Below, piece after piece: positions 1 to 8,094 of a DNA stretch of 53,921 bases. Positions within the stretch are counted from its first letter, which is position 1, and each line of letters starts with the position of its first letter. The stretch comes from Deltaproteobacteria bacterium SM23_61 (GTDB lineage: Bacteria; Desulfobacterota; SM23-61). The stretch spans positions 1 through 53,921 of the forward strand of contig LJUR01000003.1 of the NCBI GenBank assembly GCA_001304105.1, in the 5' to 3' direction. The notes under the pieces are model-generated. The model made no database searches. It saw nothing but the letters and a program-made list of their open reading frames with translations, and was not told the origin of the DNA. A program made the position numbers and the translations under genes.

Positions 1-32
1 AACGGGGGCCAGCACCTGAAGTTTTTCATCAT
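1..32 (-). CDS. Start of an unidentified gene running off the left edge
   Basis: A minus-strand reading frame begins here. AGGAGG (35-40) lies 2 bases before an ATG at 32 and 5 bases before a second ATG at 29, which is the better-spaced start. Only about ten codons are visible (M-M-K-N-F-R-C-W-P-P), so the product cannot be named. Confidence 0.5.
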   Translation of the reverse strand, partial: MMKNFRCWPP

Positions 33-96
33 CGCCTCCTTTTTATGAAATTTTGGTGAACGCTGAAATCTCTTCCGCAAAAAAAAGCTTTACTGC

Positions 97-234
97 AGAG
101 AGTGCTGAGCACGCAGAGGTAAAAAAGGATCGAAAGGAAAAGAGGGGTCCATATTGATAAAACGATTTGGGTTTCTTATCTTTACCAGGGGAAAGCTCTG
201 CGGTCTCTGCGTGCTCTGCGGTTGATTTTTTTCT
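97..234. repeat. Two facing copies of the CTCTGCGGT intergenic repeat
   Basis: Bases 98-121 carry 'gagtgctgagcacgcagagg' and bases 195-232 carry the opposite orientation, 'gctctgcggtctctgcgtgc'. They form a loose inverted pair around about 75 bases of non-coding DNA. Related copies occur near 5104-5145, 12990-13015 and 48869-48902. The first copy is followed by 'taaaaaaggatcg', as is the copy at 48899, so the repeat unit extends beyond the CGCAGAG core. Confidence 0.7.
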
Positions 235-274
235 TCATCCCCGGAGGGCACAGAGGTTTTTATCATTTCCTCGA

Positions 275-316
275 GAATAAAAAACCCCATCACTCGGCAT
301 ATGAGTCATGGGGTTG
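275..316 (-). terminator. Rho-independent terminator, leftward
   Basis: AACCCCAT (283-290) pairs with ATGGGGTT (308-315), and ACTC (292-295) pairs with GAGT (303-306), giving a 12-bp stem with one mismatch and a 7-base loop. Read on the minus strand, the stem is followed by a T-rich tract (TTTTTTATT). It would stop leftward transcripts, such as that of the protease gene ending at 621, before the next gene at 32. Confidence 0.65.
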
Positions 317-519
317 GATGAACCAAGGCATTCCTTTTCCTCCCGGGTCCAGGGGGAAGAAATCCTGTAAGCCTTGCACCGATTTTGGAGATTCGAACGG
401 CCCCAATATAGCAAAGTCATGGGGGTGGGGCAAGGGATTTTTGGCGCTTGCCCCCTTTTTGCCAAATAGACGGAAGAGGTATTGAATGACCGGCGCTGCC
501 AGGCCCAGAAGTAAGGCAA

Positions 520-612
520 ATGAAAACCGGAAGTCGTAAGGCGCAAGGCGTGAGGGCGAACATGTTTTTACCGGGTTGCGCTCTCGCGACTTACGACTTG
601 CGATTGCCATTT
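520..612. repeat. Palindromic intergenic element (AAGTCGTAAG type)
   Basis: AAGTCGTAAG (531-540) is exactly inverted as CTTACGACTT (590-599), and the adjacent GCGCAA (541-546) is inverted as TTGCGC (576-581). The result is a long imperfect hairpin just beyond the stop of the M48 protease gene. It lacks a T tract, so it resembles a dispersed palindromic repeat more than a terminator. Confidence 0.6.
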
Positions 613-620
613 CGCGGGGG

Positions 621-1739
621 CTAGCGGGAATTCGGTTTGGGTTTCGCCGGGCAGAAGCCGTGAATGTCTTTCCAGTCGTAATTTGGCAGGAGCGGTGGAG
701 AGGAAGCCGCTGCTCCGGCGGTCAGGGTTTTGAGCTGCTGGATCCGAACTTCCAAGTCGGGATGGGTTGATAGGTAAGCGGGGAGTTTCAGCGATTTTTC
801 ATCGTCTTTCTGAAGGTTTTCAAAAAAAGTGAGGAGGCCTCTGGGGTCGATGCCGGAAGCGATGAGCATCCGGATCCCTTCCCGGTCTGCTTCCTCCTCG
901 CTTTGCCGGCTATACCGCAGCATACCCAGGGCCTGAGCCCCTTCCAGGCCGTAGGACAACCCTTTCGCGTCCCCCACCGCGGCCGCCAGGAGGACTTTCA
1001 TGGACATCTGCTGTATCAGGGCGCGCGTGGCGTGACGCCGGAGGATGTGCTGCATCTCGTGAGCCAGGACCCCGGCCAATTCTTCCGGGGTGCGGGTCTT
1101 TTCCAGAAGGCCCTGAAAGACGACGATCGTTCCCCCCGGGGCGGCCAAGGCGTTGACCGATGGATGGTTCACCACGATCACCCGGAAAGAATAAGGAGCC
1201 TGCGGAACGGTAGAGGCCAGCCGGGCCAGGATTTCTTCCACTCTTTTCCCCCTGGCGGAATCGAGGCATCTCTTTTCTGCGGGAGCAAGGGTACTCACCA
1301 CCGACTGTCCGAGACTTTCTTCCCAGGAGACAGGAATGCGGGGGGCGATGAAAGATGCCAGCGCCGGGATTCCCCAGAGATAGAGGCCCGCCAGGACTCC
1401 TATGGCTCCCAGGGCAGATAGGAGAATCGCTGCAGCCCATTTCTTCCGGCGCGCGGGCGTATGGAATCGTTTTTTCCCGCCCGGCGAGATATCTTTCCAT
1501 TTTCTTAAAAAGGAGGAAGCGGGGACCAGGAGAACTTCCGGGGTCTCCCCTCCCCTCTCCAGCCGGATCTGCTCATCTCCGTAGAAATTCTTGGGCTGCC
1601 GGACCTCCTTCAAAGGCCAGGAGACGGAGTGCCCGTCTTCCAGGATGACCTGCAATTCCTGGGGGGTAAGGCGGACCCTGGCGCGGTGGCGGATCGCCGT
1701 CCGGCCGTCCAGGTAATAGCCCTCAAGGTCGGTGTGCAT
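621..1739 (-). CDS. M48-family membrane-associated zinc metalloprotease
   Basis: The 372-residue protein has the M48 signature HEMQH at residues 227-231 (zinc ligands and catalytic Glu). A downstream SEEEAD motif near 280-285 supplies the third zinc ligand. Residues 1-95 are a hydrophilic N-terminal domain with no family I recognise, followed by a transmembrane helix at about 101-121, so the protease domain probably lies on the far side of the membrane. Such proteins (BepA/LoiP-like in arrangement) degrade or assist envelope proteins; that role is family inference. No good ribosome-binding site precedes the ATG at 1739. It is followed by a palindromic element and a leftward terminator, and preceded by the CGTTACTGGTT repeat that separates it from the DUF898 gene. 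Confidence 0.88.
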   Translation of the reverse strand: MHTDLEGYYLDGRTAIRHRARVRLTPQELQVILEDGHSVSWPLKEVRQPKNFYGDEQIRLERGGETPEVLLVPASSFLRKWKDISPGGKKRFHTPARRKKWAAAILLSALGAIGVLAGLYLWGIPALASFIAPRIPVSWEESLGQSVVSTLAPAEKRCLDSARGKRVEEILARLASTVPQAPYSFRVIVVNHPSVNALAAPGGTIVVFQGLLEKTRTPEELAGVLAHEMQHILRRHATRALIQQMSMKVLLAAAVGDAKGLSYGLEGAQALGMLRYSRQSEEEADREGIRMLIASGIDPRGLLTFFENLQKDDEKSLKLPAYLSTHPDLEVRIQQLKTLTAGAAASSPPLLPNYDWKDIHGFCPAKPKPNSR

Positions 1740-1744
1740 AAATC

Positions 1745-1848
1745 AATTCTGGTTGCTGGTTGCTCGTTGCTGGTTCCTCGTTGATAAAGGCCGTCTGGGG
1801 AATAGACCCCGTAACCAGAAACCAGTAACGAATAACGAGTAACGAATC
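1745..1848. repeat. Inverted CTGGTTGCTCGTTG low-complexity repeat
   Basis: Bases 1748-1782 are built of 'ctggttgctggttgctcgtt' type words. Bases 1810-1848 carry the reverse complement style ('aaccagaaaccagtaacg', 'aataacgagtaacgaatc'). The two arms can pair into a long imperfect hairpin that fills the gap between the DUF898 gene and the M48 gene and reaches the stop of the DUF898 gene at 1847. Confidence 0.7.
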
Positions 1849-2989
1849 AAGCTCCCAGGTCAAACCCGGCATCCATGAGCCCGGCCAGCACATCCCCGGT
1901 AGCGGAGGCGGCCTGGGCCTCCTGTCGGATCAGGGTCGGATCGATCATCCCCTCCAGGGTCAGGTAGGTGAAGACGAACCGAATATTCCGAACCATCACC
2001 CACGACCAGGCCAGCCCCAGGGTAACCACCAGAAGAAGGAGGTTGGTCAGATGCAGGGCCAGCAGCTTTCCGCCGGTAACGGTGGAGTGGAAACGGATGG
2101 CGTCCAAATGGGTATGCCCCCAGAAATACCTCTGTTTCTTGGCCAGGAACCAGAACCAGGAAAGGCCCAGGGTCGGAAGGGTCAGCAGGAGAGCGAGGAG
2201 ATAGGATTTGAACAGGTCCCGGCCTTTTCCGTCAAATTCAAACCGGCGGTTGCCGAAGTAGGAATTTTCCATCATGAATTCCTGCCGCCGCACGGCAAAA
2301 AAGGGATAGTAAAATCCCAGGGAAAGGACCGTTAAAAGGCCTCCCCCCAGGAAGATTTTCATGAAATCCCCGGTCTTTCCCCGAAAAGAAAAACGGATTC
2401 CCCGCCAGGAAGTCCGGCTGAGGCGGTAACGCCGGGCTCCCACCAGGGCTATGGGGATGAAGAGCATCACGATGATATAGGTCAAAACCTGGGAGCCGAT
2501 CTCCAGCATCTCTTTGGGCTCCAGAAAATTGGGCAACATGTTTAAGACTGTGAGGGGAATCCCAAAGACCAGCATGGCCTTGGAGAACCCGGACATCAAT
2601 TCCTTCCCGGTCCCATGGTAAACGAAACAGTCCCCCTCGAGCTCGACCTGGGACCATAGGTAACTTCGAACTTTGGTCTTTCCCCAGAAGGAATAAATTC
2701 CCAGGGTGAAAAGGGTTAGTAAAGTGTTGAGCAGGTAGATCCCGAAAAGGGTCCCCCCGGATCCATGAAAGGAGAGACGGCGGGGCTCTTCCCATCCATC
2801 GTTTTGATTCTCCCGCTGAATCTGCACGGCGACCGGTTCCAAGGGTACGGGTGATACCAAAGCGCCCGGGGCGAAGTTCGACTTTCCATATCCCCCACCC
2901 TTGGAACCATCAAGCGCCCTCCCGCAGGACTGGCATGTATCCCTGGGAAGCTGCATCAAACCGCATTTGGGGCACTTAACGCCATACAT
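1847..2989 (-). CDS. DUF898 (YjgN-like) multi-pass membrane protein with zinc-ribbon N-terminus
   Basis: 380 residues. The N-terminus carries a four-cysteine zinc ribbon (CPKC at 6-9, CQSC at 19-22). After a short linker come about six hydrophobic segments in repeated pairs containing the 'TLGIYSFW'/'TLGLSWFWF' type signature typical of DUF898 (E. coli YjgN) inner-membrane proteins. Motifs such as F-x-Y-x-G-T-G-K-E-L before membrane segments recur as internal repeats. The family's function is unknown. It lies directly upstream of, and in the same direction as, the M48 protease, so the two may be cotranscribed, but a repeat element of about 100 bp lies between them. Confidence 0.85.
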   Translation of the reverse strand: MYGVKCPKCGLMQLPRDTCQSCGRALDGSKGGGYGKSNFAPGALVSPVPLEPVAVQIQRENQNDGWEEPRRLSFHGSGGTLFGIYLLNTLLTLFTLGIYSFWGKTKVRSYLWSQVELEGDCFVYHGTGKELMSGFSKAMLVFGIPLTVLNMLPNFLEPKEMLEIGSQVLTYIIVMLFIPIALVGARRYRLSRTSWRGIRFSFRGKTGDFMKIFLGGGLLTVLSLGFYYPFFAVRRQEFMMENSYFGNRRFEFDGKGRDLFKSYLLALLLTLPTLGLSWFWFLAKKQRYFWGHTHLDAIRFHSTVTGGKLLALHLTNLLLLVVTLGLAWSWVMVRNIRFVFTYLTLEGMIDPTLIRQEAQAASATGDVLAGLMDAGFDLGA

Positions 2990-3163
2990 AGGACTTTTCC
3001 CCCTTGGTTCTGGGTGAACGTATCACCGTAATGATGGTCAGGATTCCGGGGTGAAAATTACCTCTACCCATGTGTCGGTCGTTTTGACCTTAAACTGAAG
3101 CGAAAACATTTGGTTTTCCAGGTTCCCAAAAGCATGAAAAACTCTTCCGCTGGAAATAGAATT

Positions 3164-4072
3164 TCAAAACCCCATATCGCGGATCTGTTGAGGGGTGGGG
3201 ATCCCGCTTCTTCCGCCCATCTTTAGGCTCACCATGGCTGCCGCCCAGGCGGCAAAATCAAAACATTTTTCATATTTCCAGCCCTGGAGCAGGCCATAGA
3301 TGAAGCCGGAATGAAAAACATCCCCGCAGCCGGTCGTGTCCACCGGGTCCACCCGGTAGGCCGGTTTTTCGATCAGGTCGCCTTCGGCCAAGGCGATGTA
3401 TCCCCTGGCCCCCAGGGTCACACCTGCCACCCGGGGCCCGAGATCAGCGATGCGGCAACAGGCCTCCCGGGGGTTCTCTTTCCCCAGGAGGGCGGCGGCA
3501 AAGTTCTCGGAAGCGATGAAATAATCACTCTCCCGGGCCAGGTCGATCAGACCCTCATGGAAAGAATCGGCATCCACCACCACCGGGATCCCCGCCCTTC
3601 TGGCTGTCCTGCAGGCAGCCAGGCTGGCTTCGGCAAAACGTCCGTCGGTATGGAGAATCTTGGCTCTCTCGATCCTGCCGATGTCGATCTCCCCCGTCGC
3701 TAATGGAGGCCCGGTGGGCCTCCGCCAGAAGATCGTCCTTCTTCCGAGGCCCGATTCGGCGGCGATGAAAGCAAACTGGGAATCGGTCCCCCTCCGTACC
3801 CTGACTCCCTGGGTATCGATTCCCTCCGCCTCCAGGGACTCCTTGATCATCCGGCCAAACAGGTCGTCCCCCAGAACCCCGGCGAAGGCACAAGACACCC
3901 CCCAGCGGGCAAGCGCCACCAGGGCGGTGGCCACCGGCCCTCCCCCCTGGATCACCATGTCGGTAAATTCGCACTTGCGGTCCGGCGGGGGGTAGGCCTG
4001 AATCTTCCCGATATAATCCAGCGAGCACTGGCCGATTCCAAAGACCTCGATGGATTTCCTTTTCCTTTTCAT
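3164..4072 (-). CDS. PfkB/ribokinase-family carbohydrate kinase
   Basis: 302 residues, the usual length for the family. The N-terminal glycine motif (VIQGGGPVATALVALARWG) and the C-terminal signature DTTGCGDVFHSGF, with the anion hole and the catalytic Asp in GCGD, identify a PfkB-type ATP-dependent sugar kinase. The substrate cannot be read from sequence; ribose, fructose, adenosine and deoxysugars are all handled by this family. The start ATG at 4072 is followed by a basic N-terminus (MKRKRKS). It stands alone, facing away from the gene at 4293. Confidence 0.88.
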   Translation of the reverse strand: MKRKRKSIEVFGIGQCSLDYIGKIQAYPPPDRKCEFTDMVIQGGGPVATALVALARWGVSCAFAGVLGDDLFGRMIKESLEAEGIDTQGVRVRRGTDSQFAFIAAESGLGRRTIFWRRPTGPPLATGEIDIGRIERAKILHTDGRFAEASLAACRTARRAGIPVVVDADSFHEGLIDLARESDYFIASENFAAALLGKENPREACCRIADLGPRVAGVTLGARGYIALAEGDLIEKPAYRVDPVDTTGCGDVFHSGFIYGLLQGWKYEKCFDFAAWAAAMVSLKMGGRSGIPTPQQIRDMGF

Positions 4073-4292
4073 TTTTTCCCGTCCTGAAGGTTTTGGATGC
4101 GGATCGATGGATCTTTTGGGAGATTACTCCAATTTCTAGCCGGGTTGCAATCCGAATTCTCTCGGCCGGAACCCCATGAGCTAGCCCCTAAATTTTCATA
4201 GCTTTTCTCAGATATGGATTCGTTCCTCAAAAACTGGGGGGCAAGCTCTTTATAAAGATTGACCCGCCCATCTTGGATGCTATAAACTTGAT

Positions 4293-4943
4293 TTGAAGAG
4301 GAACGGATCACGCTTGTTCGGGAGACCTATCTTGGCGCGAAAAGGGTTTCGGCCCCCCCTGGGAAGAAGAACGGATCACTCCTTGTTCCGGAGACCGATC
4401 TTGGGGCGAGAAGGGTTTCGCCTCCCCCTGGGAAAAAAATGGATCTACCTGATTCTGGCCGGATTCCTCTGTCTGGTCCTTTTCCTGGTTTTTGGCCTTC
4501 CCCGTTTGCTCGGTCCCAGCCTCTCCAAATCCCAGCAGGAGTGGCAAGAATTCACCAAGGATGATCCCCACGGCTACCCTCTGGAAGTCGTCAGCCACGG
4601 GTTCCGGATGATTCAGGCCTATCGAAGGGAAGTCCCCCCCTCTTCCGCAGGTCAGTCGAGGAGCATTAACGTGCTGGAATGGGAATGGAAGATTGCGGTG
4701 AAGAACAAATCCTGGCGTGACCTGGAAGTTTATGTCCAATATGCCCTGGTGGACAAAGAACGGCTGATGGTGGACCTGGATTCCACGATCCTGCAGAAAC
4801 CGGCGCCCTCCGGAGAGACCGTCGAGATCACCCATCAGACCGAAATGCTCTATCAAGACCTCCCGCGGGTCGCCACCGGGGTGTGGGAAATTTCCTGGAA
4901 GGAGGGCAAGACCGTGCGGCATAGCCGGAGGAAGGGGTTTTGA
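4293..4943 (+). CDS. Hypothetical single-pass membrane protein with a duplicated 23-residue N-terminus
   Basis: I do not recognise the family. The frame has no in-frame ATG before its hydrophobic segment, so the start is uncertain: TTG at 4293 gives 216 residues, and TTG at 4384 is an alternative. Residues about 3-48 are two copies of a basic 23-residue unit (GRPILARKGFRPPLG, then RRPILGREGFRLPLG). Next comes a transmembrane helix (WIYLILAGFLCLVLFLVFGL) and a soluble domain of about 140 residues with alternating beta-like stretches (VLEWEWKIAVKNKSW). The soluble part probably lies outside the cytoplasm. It is convergent with nothing and divergent from the PfkB kinase gene. Confidence 0.6.
   Translation: MKRNGSRLFGRPILARKGFRPPLGRRTDHSLFRRPILGREGFRLPLGKKWIYLILAGFLCLVLFLVFGLPRLLGPSLSKSQQEWQEFTKDDPHGYPLEVVSHGFRMIQAYRREVPPSSAGQSRSINVLEWEWKIAVKNKSWRDLEVYVQYALVDKERLMVDLDSTILQKPAPSGETVEITHQTEMLYQDLPRVATGVWEISWKEGKTVRHSRRKGF
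4301..4438 (+). repeat. 69-bp tandem duplication within the hypothetical gene
   Basis: Two adjacent copies, 4301-4368 and about 4369-4438, share 'gaacggatcac', 'ggagacc.atcttgg.gcga', 'aagggtttcg' and 'cccctggga'. The period is three times 23 codons, so the frame is kept. The copies differ by scattered substitutions. Confidence 0.75.
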
Positions 4944-4959
4944 TCCCCCTGAATTTCAT

Positions 4960-5146
4960 ATTGGACACGGATGGACACGGATGAACACAGAAGGAAATAA
5001 AATATGCGAATGATGGTTGATAGATTGGATCGCCTATTTTGCAAAGGGTGGCGTTCAATTTCCCAATATTCCACCGTTCCAAAATTCCGTTATTCCAGTC
5101 CGTGGATCCTCTGCGGTCTCCGCGATCTCTGCGGTGAAATTTCTTT
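4960..5146. repeat. Cluster of three low-complexity intergenic repeat types
   Basis: The gap before the EAL-HDOD gene contains 'ggacacggatggacacgg' (about 4962-4997, reverse orientation of the TTTATCCGTGTTCATC type). It also contains an 'attcc' word array (5060-5100: aatattccaccgttcc, aaaattccgttattcc) and a CTCTGCGGT-type copy (5106-5140: 'ctctgcggtctccgcgatct'). Confidence 0.65.
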
Positions 5147-5171
5147 GCGCTGAGAAAAGGGAACAACCCCC

Positions 5172-6395
5172 ATGGAATCCTTCATCGCCCGCCAGCCGAT
5201 CTTCGACGCCCGGAGAAATGTTTACGGGTATGAGCTCTTTTTCCGTTCCGGTCTGGAGAACGTATTCCGCCATTCGGACCCGGATCAGGCCACTTCCAAG
5301 GTGATGGTGGACAGCTTTTTCCTCTTCAACCTGAATGACCTCACCGGCGGCAAGCGGGCTTTTATCAATGTTCCGCGGGAAATTCTCCTGAAGGAATACA
5401 TGTTTTTCCTTCCCCGGGAACAGGTGGTGGTGGAACTGCTGGAAACGGTGGAGCCTGACGCCGAAGTCCTCCAGGCCTGTCAAAAGCTGAAACACGCCGG
5501 CTACCTGATCGCCATGGACGACTTCGTGTATGAACCGCGCTATGAGCCCCTGCTGGAGTTCACGGATTTTGTGAAAGTGGATTTCCTGGCCACGCCGGAG
5601 GAAGCGCGGAAGTCTCTTCTACAGAAGATCTCTCCCCTTAGAGTCCGCCTGGTGGCCGAGAAAGTCGAGACCCTCGAGATGTTCCAGCACGGGATTGAGA
5701 GCGGATACTCTTTCTTCCAGGGCTATTTCTTCAGCAAACCCGCCATCCTCGTGGCCAAGGATATTCCCACCTTCAAGGCCAATTATTTCCAGCTCCTCAA
5801 GGAAATCCACACGGTGGGGACCGACCTGAACAAACTCGATGAAATCATCCGACGGGATGTCGCCCTTACCTACAAGCTTCTCCGTTACATTAATTCCGCC
5901 TTTTTTGGGCTCCCCCACAAGATCAAATCGGTGAAACAGGCGTTGGTCTTATTGGGGGAGAAAACGATCAAAAACTGGATCTCTTTCGTGGCCCTGGCCA
6001 GCATGGCGGTGGACAAGCCGGAGGAACTTCTTGTCCTGACCATTGTCCGGGCCAGGTTCTGCGAGATGCTGGCCCCTTATTTCAACCTTGCCGACCGGAA
6101 AGACGATTCTTTCCTCATGGGCCTTTTTTCTTTGATCGATGCTTTCCTGGACCGGCCTCTCTCCCAGATTCTGGCGGAGATCCCCATCGACGACCCCATC
6201 AAGCTGGCCCTCCTGGGGGAGCCCAGCCGGCTGGGAGAAATTTATAAATACACCCTATCCTACGAAAAGGCCGCCTGGGGGGATCTGCAAAAGCCTATCG
6301 TCACCCCGGATGAGGATATCACCCCCCTTTCTCTCTATCTGGAGGCTTTGAAGTGGGGACAGGCTTTTTATACGGAAACCAAGGGAATGCCCTGA
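5172..6395 (+). CDS. EAL-HDOD signalling protein (YuxH-like)
   Basis: 407 residues. It opens with the hallmark ARQPIFD.R..V.GYELFFRS of the YuxH/CdgJ group. Residues 1-190 form a degenerate EAL domain: the EAL tripeptide is replaced (VELLETV), so cyclic-di-GMP hydrolysis is unlikely. Residues about 200-400 form an HDOD domain (LLRYINSAFFG, then V.QALVLLGEKTIKNWI). Proteins of this architecture act as signalling scaffolds in motility and stress responses. Its own promoter must lie in or before the repeat cluster at 4960-5146. It is followed after 134 bases by an Ig-like protein. Confidence 0.9.
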   Translation: MESFIARQPIFDARRNVYGYELFFRSGLENVFRHSDPDQATSKVMVDSFFLFNLNDLTGGKRAFINVPREILLKEYMFFLPREQVVVELLETVEPDAEVLQACQKLKHAGYLIAMDDFVYEPRYEPLLEFTDFVKVDFLATPEEARKSLLQKISPLRVRLVAEKVETLEMFQHGIESGYSFFQGYFFSKPAILVAKDIPTFKANYFQLLKEIHTVGTDLNKLDEIIRRDVALTYKLLRYINSAFFGLPHKIKSVKQALVLLGEKTIKNWISFVALASMAVDKPEELLVLTIVRARFCEMLAPYFNLADRKDDSFLMGLFSLIDAFLDRPLSQILAEIPIDDPIKLALLGEPSRLGEIYKYTLSYEKAAWGDLQKPIVTPDEDITPLSLYLEALKWGQAFYTETKGMP

Positions 6396-6529
6396 GGAAA
6401 AATCTTTTTCTTTGCATACCCTTTACCCAGGCGTTACAAGAACCTAAGAGCATATGGTAGGGGTCCCGCCATGGCGGAATGGGTGGCCGCAAGAGGCGTG
6501 GCGGTAAAGACGACAGAGGACCATATCAA

Positions 6530-6964
6530 ATGAATAGAAACCGATCCGGCTTGCCGGTCATCCTCCGTTCCTTCGCTTCGCGGGAAATCTGCCCGGGAGA
6601 CACATGGAAGGTCTATATTCACGCCTCCGACCCGGGAGGAGACATGAAAACCATCATTTGCGCGATCAGCCAGCCCGGTCGGGGTTCCTATCCGGTCAGT
6701 TACGTGAGCGTTCCGAAAGGTCAGGGCGGGGAGTTTTCCGGTTTTATCTATTTAAATACCGGCGCAGGGCAGAGTTTACCCTTCATCCATCTAACCCTGC
6801 AGGTGGAGATTCAGGACCGGGCGGGAAACCTGAGCCGCCCGGTTTCCTTTTTACTGGCCTTTAATCCCCGGGCGGAACAGGAGCCCCCTCCTCCCGGCCT
6901 CTTTCAAGAGCAAGAACTCGGTCCCATCATGACTTCTATCGATTTCGGCGTAATCCATCCTTGA
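6530..6964 (+). CDS. Hypothetical Ig-like fold protein
   Basis: 144 residues from ATG 6530, preceded by AGAGGA. An upstream in-frame ATG at 6479 would add a poorly protein-like stretch and is not preferred. The body reads like a beta-sandwich domain (WKVYIHASDPGGDMKTIICAI; LTLQVEIQDRAGNLSRPVSF), resembling Ig-like domains in secreted or surface proteins, but no signal peptide is visible. The C-terminus is rich in proline and glutamine. Function unknown. It lies just upstream of the DUF4405 gene in the same direction (69-base gap). Confidence 0.6.
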   Translation: MNRNRSGLPVILRSFASREICPGDTWKVYIHASDPGGDMKTIICAISQPGRGSYPVSYVSVPKGQGGEFSGFIYLNTGAGQSLPFIHLTLQVEIQDRAGNLSRPVSFLLAFNPRAEQEPPPPGLFQEQELGPIMTSIDFGVIHP

Positions 6965-7033
6965 AGCCGGCGGGGACGAAACTTTTCTCCATTTTTTTCA
7001 TCTTAGTCGACTTTTTATTTTGGGAAAGTCCGA

Positions 7034-7850
7034 ATGGCGGACAGAAAATTCCATACCAAGGGGTTCATATCCCTTTTGACCTTCGGCAGTTTTATCATCA
7101 TGAGCATCACCGGTATCGTACTTTACGCCGCGCCTCGGGGGATGATCGCCTACTGGGTCAACTGGAAATTTGGGGGGTTGGAAAAACCCCAGTGGGAAGC
7201 GATTCACATCATTTCCTGCCTCTTTTTCGTGGTGGTAGGGATCTACCATTTCATCAACAACTGGACTCTCCTGAAGAATTACCTCGCCGGGAAAATCGCC
7301 GGCGGGCGGAAGATGAAAAAAGAGCTGGTCATATCCGCTCTGGTTATCCTGGTGCTCGTGATAGGGCCTCTGTACCGCGTGGCGCCCTTCATCTATCTTC
7401 TGGATTTGAGCGATGTTCTGAAAAAATCATGGATTGTCAGCAAAGAATTTGAGCCTCCCTTCGGCCATGCGGAAGAGGTTTCGCTGAAGGAAAGCCGATC
7501 CGGGGGATTCCCTTCAAAAGATCGCTATAGCCAACCAGACCTCTCCCCTGAATATCTACCAGGCCATCAAGAAATTTGAGATCGCCCCCGCCCCGGACCA
7601 GGCCAAAACAGCGAGGTTTACACCCGATCTGATCGACGAGAAATTCGCCGGGACCGGAGTGGGCCGCAAGACTCTGGCCGAGATGATTCGGGAAACGGGA
7701 GTGGACCCAGCACAGGTCAAAGAAAGATTGGCCAAAAACAGAATCGAGATGAAAGACGGTGAAACTTTCCGTGACGCCGCCGGCAAGCGGAAAGTGACCC
7801 CCATGGAAATCCTGAAGGTCATCCTGGTTGAAAATTACGAATTGAAATAA
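7034..7850 (+). pseudogene. DUF4405 membrane protein disrupted by an internal deletion/frameshift
   Basis: Frame 2 (7034 onward) encodes three hydrophobic helices with histidines in or near the membrane (IHIISCLFFVVVGIYHF), typical of DUF4405 cytochrome-b-like proteins. It then encodes a periplasmic-type tail beginning FGHAEEVSLKE. Near 7488-7515 the coding passes to frame 3, which continues LQKIAIANQTSPLNIYQAIK and then a complete second repeat (TLAEMIRETGVDPAQV... TPMEILKVI) to a stop at 7850. Comparing the first tail repeat with the intact second one shows about 25 residues missing between SLKE and the LQKIA part. An out-of-frame deletion therefore explains the break better than a one-base slip. 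Confidence 0.75.
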
Positions 7851-8094
7851 CCCCGCCCGGGGGTGATTCACGAATTGCCCCTGCCCCTCAAAACGCACCC
7901 TTTGGTGGTGTCCATCTCTGCCTGCTCTGCCGGGTCGGATCAAGAAGAACCGATCGCTATTTCAGGCGAATTGAAATCAAGGACGTGGTTTCCGATAATT
8001 CCCGCTTTTTCCTTTCCTCAAATATCTTTCCGGATTCCAGGTCATTTGGTATATTTGGATGGACGGTGGAACGGCTCCAAAGGAGGCTGCCTGG

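Noticed and set aside
4069-4311. 80-codon minus-strand frame overlapping the PfkB kinase start
   Set aside because: It ends where the kinase begins, but it has no recognisable motif, no ribosome-binding site and an irregular composition, and it overlaps the start of the plus-strand gene at 4293.
6467-6520. Possible tRNA or structured RNA around CCGCCATGGCGG
   Set aside because: Only a 12-base palindrome is present; no T loop or cloverleaf can be drawn.
7488-7515. Programmed frameshift in the DUF4405 gene
   Set aside because: There is no slippery heptamer or downstream structure, and about 25 residues of the repeat are absent, which points to a deletion.
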